A program made the position numbers and the translations under genes. Under the pieces are notes generated by a model, which did no database searches, was not told where the DNA came from, and saw nothing but the letters and a program-made list of their open reading frames with translations. 64,000 nt of DNA from Borrelia miyamotoi (lineage in GTDB: Bacteria; Spirochaetota; Spirochaetia; Borreliales; Borreliaceae). The stretch lies in NCBI RefSeq assembly GCF_019668505.1, contig NZ_AP024371.1:1-64000 (forward strand), read 5' to 3'. How positions within the stretch are numbered: the first letter of the stretch is position 1; each line of letters opens with the position of its first letter. Of this stretch, positions 60,650-64,000 are shown in pieces.

Positions 60650-62427
60650 ATTTTACTAGTTAATGTCTCTAAAAACTTCAACTCATCACCACTAAGATAT
60701 TCTTTCAAACTAAAATAAACAAATTCATGATAACTATTAACATATTGCAATTCATCTTTTGAAAGCATTTCAGCAACTATTAACTCTTTTTCAAAAGGCA
60801 CAAGAGTTAAATTTTCAAACTCTAAAAAAGTTCCAAATTCATTTGAATAACTTTGCTTTACACAAACTAAATTCTCAATTCTAATTCCATATTTAGAATT
60901 TCGATAAATTCCAGGCTCAATTGAAACAATTTCAGAACCCTTAAAAGAATAAGTAGAAAAAGGACTAATAGAAACAGGAAGTTCATGCACATTAAGAAAA
61001 AATCCCACACCATGGCCCGTCCCATGGGCAAAATTCAATCCTTGCTTTAGCAAAGGAAATCGGGCAATACCATCAAGAGAAGCACCTGAAGTCCCAAATG
61101 GAAATTTCAAAGATACAAGAGCAATAAAAGACTTAAGAACCAAAGTATAATCTTCCTTCTCTTCATAAGATGCCTCTCCAATTAAAATAGTTCTTGTGAT
61201 ATCTGTTGTACCAAGCTCAAAATAAGAACCTCCAGAATCTATTAAAAGCAATCCATTATCATCAAATCTTTTAGCTCCTCCTTTTTTAGGACTATAATGA
61301 GGCAATGCTGCATTTTCTTTAAACCCAACTATCGAACCAAAACTGGAACTAAAAAACTCTTCTCTTGCCAATCTAAAATCCAAAAGCATATTAGCAACAT
61401 CAACTTCATCTAACTCAGACAACGCATCCCTACTAAGACTCTTAAATCTATATAAAAATTTGATCAAACTCACAGCATCAATAACATGAGCTTCTTTCAT
61501 ACTACTAATCTCATAATCAGACTTTATCGCCTTCAATTCATTAACAATACTTCTACCAAGTATTGTATTTGACGCTCCAATAGATTCCAATATCTTAACA
61601 TTACTATCAACTGATATAAAAAATTTCCCTTCATGCTTAATCTCTGCTAAAAACGAATAAAAATTACTATAATCTTCGATCTCAAAACTTTCAATTTCAA
61701 GCCTTGCTTTTAAATTAGAATCAAGTTTATCAACACTAACAAAGAGAATATTTTTATGCCTTTCACTTCTAGCAATAAACAAAAAAGCATAAAACAAAGC
61801 CGATGACTCAATATCCAAACCCCTTAAATTTAAAAGCCAAGCTATTTCATCCAAAGAGCTTATGATACAAAAATCGACCCTCTTTTCTTTTAATATTTCA
61901 TGAACTTTATTAATCTTATCTATTCTTTTATCATTTTTCTCAATCCTACTTAGTTCAAATATTTTTCGACCTTTTAAACTAGGCCTATCCTTCCAAATCT
62001 TAGAAATCAAATCTTCATGCAAGATCTCAATATCTGTATTTCTACAATTTTTAACCAAATCATTATAAAAATTTACACTAATATCTTCAGCATAAATACC
62101 AAGCCTTAATCCCTTAAGATTTGCATTTATATAACCAAAAATATCTGGATAACCCTTAACCCCAAGCTTCATTAATTTAAATTCAGTTCCTTCAAGCTCT
62201 CTTGATGCCTGTAAAAAATACCTACCATCGGTGAAAAGTACTGCCTCTGTTTCTGTAACAATTACTGTTCCAGTACTTCCTGTAAACCCTGTAATAAATT
62301 CACGAACATTAAATCTAGCATGAGAATATTCACTCATATGTGGATCATAACTTGTTACCAAATATGCGTATACCCCGCTTTCCATCATCAAATTTCTCAA
62401 ATATGATATTTTTGTACCGATCTGCAT
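60646..62427 (-). CDS. pepP: Xaa-Pro aminopeptidase, M24 family
   Basis: 593 residues, the long form with two creatinase-like N-terminal domains (about 1-300) and a pita-bread catalytic domain. The dimetal ligands are visible: LLIDSGGSYFELGTTDITRT (two Asp), FAHGTGHGVGFFLNVHE (His), VSIEPGIYR (Glu) and GIRIENLV (Glu). It removes N-terminal residues preceding proline and helps a peptide-scavenging organism recover amino acids. Confidence 0.94.
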   Translation of the reverse strand: MQIGTKISYLRNLMMESGVYAYLVTSYDPHMSEYSHARFNVREFITGFTGSTGTVIVTETEAVLFTDGRYFLQASRELEGTEFKLMKLGVKGYPDIFGYINANLKGLRLGIYAEDISVNFYNDLVKNCRNTDIEILHEDLISKIWKDRPSLKGRKIFELSRIEKNDKRIDKINKVHEILKEKRVDFCIISSLDEIAWLLNLRGLDIESSALFYAFLFIARSERHKNILFVSVDKLDSNLKARLEIESFEIEDYSNFYSFLAEIKHEGKFFISVDSNVKILESIGASNTILGRSIVNELKAIKSDYEISSMKEAHVIDAVSLIKFLYRFKSLSRDALSELDEVDVANMLLDFRLAREEFFSSSFGSIVGFKENAALPHYSPKKGGAKRFDDNGLLLIDSGGSYFELGTTDITRTILIGEASYEEKEDYTLVLKSFIALVSLKFPFGTSGASLDGIARFPLLKQGLNFAHGTGHGVGFFLNVHELPVSISPFSTYSFKGSEIVSIEPGIYRNSKYGIRIENLVCVKQSYSNEFGTFLEFENLTLVPFEKELIVAEMLSKDELQYVNSYHEFVYFSLKEYLSGDELKFLETLTSKI

Positions 62428-62564
62428 ATAAGCAAGCTCCTTAAACTGAAAAAAGCAATTTTCACCTAATTATAACAAATAATTCAATTTTAAAAAATTT
62501 CTTTATTTAAAAATTTTTTTATTTGCTATAATTAAGGTTAAGAGTAAAATCAAAGGACAAAAAT

Positions 62565-63455
62565 ATGAAAAATATCAAAGCCGTTATTTCTGATCTCGAT
62601 GGAACACTTTTGCTTTCAAAAAGTCAGATAGGGGCTTTTAGTGAGCTTGTAATAAAAAACCTGACAAAAGAAAACAAAAAATTTATTATCGCAACAGGAA
62701 GAAGTAAAAATGAAATAATATCTCTCATAAAAGACTTAAACTCACATGTTTCATTCTTTATAACATTAAACGGAGCAAGAGTATATAATAATAAATGGCA
62801 ATTGATAAGCAGCTATGATCTACATCCTAAAATTGTGGATGAGATTTTAGACCTCAGAGAAAACAAATATAAAAACATACCACATTTTTTACAGAAATCC
62901 GAAGATTCAGATGAAAGACTTTATGCTGATGACATAACTAAGAGTGCCATTAACGATATATTTAAAAAACATGAATTATTCAAAAAACATAAATATATAG
63001 CAAATGAGTTAAAAGACGTCAGTATAACTTACCATGAAGTCAGTAACTTTAGAAAAATTAAAAATTTTAACAATATAGCAAAAATACTATTGTTACATGA
63101 TGAAGAATCGCAGCTAATCAAGTACGAAGCAATCATTTTAGAAAAATATAGAAAAGAAATAAATGTTTATTTATCAACACCAAACTCACTTGAAATTGTT
63201 AGCAACAAAGTTTCAAAAGGAAGTGCATTAAAAGATGTGCTTAAAAGCATCAATATTGGTCTAGATGAATCAATTGCATTCGGAGATGGTTTTAATGATG
63301 TTGACATGCTAGAAAATGTAAAAAAAGGATTATTAATGGGAAATGCAAATTATAGACTAAAGAAAATGTTATCGTATTTAGAAGTAATAGGCACTAATGA
63401 TAATGAGGCTGTTGCACACTACATTAATGATAATATTCTAGAAGTTCCTACATAG
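62565..63455 (+). CDS. Cof-type HAD-IIB sugar-phosphatase-like protein
   Basis: 296 residues. HAD motif I ISDLDGTLL (Asp10, Asp12), motif II IIATGRSKNE, cap domain between about 85 and 200, Lys in SKGSALKDVL and motif IV AFGDGFNDVDMLE. Members dephosphorylate sugar phosphates or nucleotides; the substrate is not predictable. An AAAGGACAAAAAT sequence precedes the ATG. 13 bases from the following aminopeptidase gene. Confidence 0.92.
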   Translation: MKNIKAVISDLDGTLLLSKSQIGAFSELVIKNLTKENKKFIIATGRSKNEIISLIKDLNSHVSFFITLNGARVYNNKWQLISSYDLHPKIVDEILDLRENKYKNIPHFLQKSEDSDERLYADDITKSAINDIFKKHELFKKHKYIANELKDVSITYHEVSNFRKIKNFNNIAKILLLHDEESQLIKYEAIILEKYRKEINVYLSTPNSLEIVSNKVSKGSALKDVLKSINIGLDESIAFGDGFNDVDMLENVKKGLLMGNANYRLKKMLSYLEVIGTNDNEAVAHYINDNILEVPT

Positions 63456-63468
63456 GATAATACATAAT

Positions 63469-64000
63469 ATGGAAAAAGACTTAATAAAATATGCAGAGCT
63501 CATCATATTAAAAGGAATTAATTTACAAAAAAATCAATGCGTACTTATTACAGGAGCAATTGAAAATTATGAATTTTTAAGAATTCTGGCAAAAAAAGCT
63601 TATGAACATGGAGCAAAATATGTAGAATTGAATATCGAAGACATTGATATTTTAAAAACAAGATTAGAATCATCACAAGAGGATTTCTTAGAATTTATTC
63701 CAAATTTCAAGCATAAATTTTTTGAAGAAATGGTAAATGAAAAATGGGCAAAAATACGCATTGATAACACAGAAAATTTAGACTTACTCAAAAATAATGA
63801 CAGTAAAAAAATATCAAAATACTTTAAAGCACTAAATCTAGCATCAAAAAAAGTTTCAAGTGCAGTAATGAATAATGAATTATCATGGTGTATAATTTGT
63901 GCTCCAGGACCAAAATGGGCTGCAAAAGTTTTAAATAAACCTGAGAGTCAAAAAACATTGGAAGAATTTTTTGAAATTCAAAAAAAAATTATGTTACTCA
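63469..64000 (+). CDS. Aminopeptidase, M29 family (3' end beyond window)
   Basis: Partial gene, at least 177 codons, cut by the right edge. The N-terminal domain of M29 metallo-aminopeptidases is recognisable: KYAELIILKGINLQKNQCVL, RILAKKAYEHGAKYVEL and CIICAPGPKWAAKVL. The dimetal catalytic part lies beyond the window. The ATG follows AGGA eleven bases upstream and probably shares a transcript with the Cof-type gene. BB_0069 position. Confidence 0.85.
   Translation, partial: MEKDLIKYAELIILKGINLQKNQCVLITGAIENYEFLRILAKKAYEHGAKYVELNIEDIDILKTRLESSQEDFLEFIPNFKHKFFEEMVNEKWAKIRIDNTENLDLLKNNDSKKISKYFKALNLASKKVSSAVMNNELSWCIICAPGPKWAAKVLNKPESQKTLEEFFEIQKKIMLL

Overview
The window is chromosomal DNA from a spirochaete of the genus Borrelia, almost certainly of the relapsing-fever group. 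The DNA is very AT-rich. Gene order matches, from memory, the left end of the B. burgdorferi B31 chromosome from about BB_0002 to BB_0069. The tmRNA encodes the Borrelia tag AKNNNFTSSNLVMAA. A complete ruvC between ruvA and yebC is, as I recall, found in relapsing-fever but not Lyme borreliae. I cannot name the species. About two thirds of the genes are on the minus strand, as expected for the leading strand left of a central chromosomal origin.

Layout. 1-889 holds the 5' part of a glycoside hydrolase 3 gene (cut by the window edge). 890-3040 is a gene-poor, apparently decaying stretch with poly-C tracts, short doubtful ORFs, a frameshifted coding relic and a duplicated copy of the promoter region of the next gene. 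3041-8000 has a phosphohexomutase, trpS, an AI-2E-family membrane protein and a broken HAD phosphatase gene. 8098-14376 is a plus-strand run: c-di-AMP synthase cdaA and its partner cdaR, acpS, a DUF2225 protein, truA, a degenerate uracil-DNA-glycosylase-like gene and priA. 14373-24668 is mainly minus strand: udk, a rhodanese-like protein, yitT (plus), rluD, PPi-phosphofructokinase, queA, ruvB, ruvA, ruvC, yebC, folD.

24830-30686 carries envelope genes (a secreted beta-rich protein, the BB0028-type BAM lipoprotein), two adjacent signal peptidase I paralogues (one lacking the catalytic residues), a PEGA/FGE-like protein and smpB. 30879-39075 has porin P13 with a striking repeat array upstream, parC/parE, plsC, a lipoprotein and a parvulin-like foldase. 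39248-45773 has cheR, phoU, two envelope proteins, a short SMC, rnhB and bpuR. 45929-46398 has tRNA-Gly(UCC) and, on the other strand, tmRNA. 46540-49359 has two tandem YhhQ-family transporters, trmH and ung. 49412-52756 is a secG/tpiA/pgk/gap glycolytic cluster. The rest is a TPR protein, tlyC, ybeY, trxA, rsmE, a PASTA protein, fmt, def, a thioredoxin-fold protein, pepP, a Cof-type phosphatase and the start of an M29 aminopeptidase.

Working together: smpB and tmRNA give ribosome rescue; ruvA, ruvB and ruvC give a full Holliday-junction pathway; PPi-PFK, tpiA, gap and pgk serve the glycolysis on which Borrelia depends; YhhQ plus QueA point to salvage of a queuosine precursor; def and fmt process the initiator methionine. 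I see no rRNA, CRISPR array, intact mobile element or prophage. The novelty lies in degenerate enzymes kept in conserved operons (UDG-like, signal peptidase, rhodanese, HAD) and in the repeat-bearing non-coding stretches.
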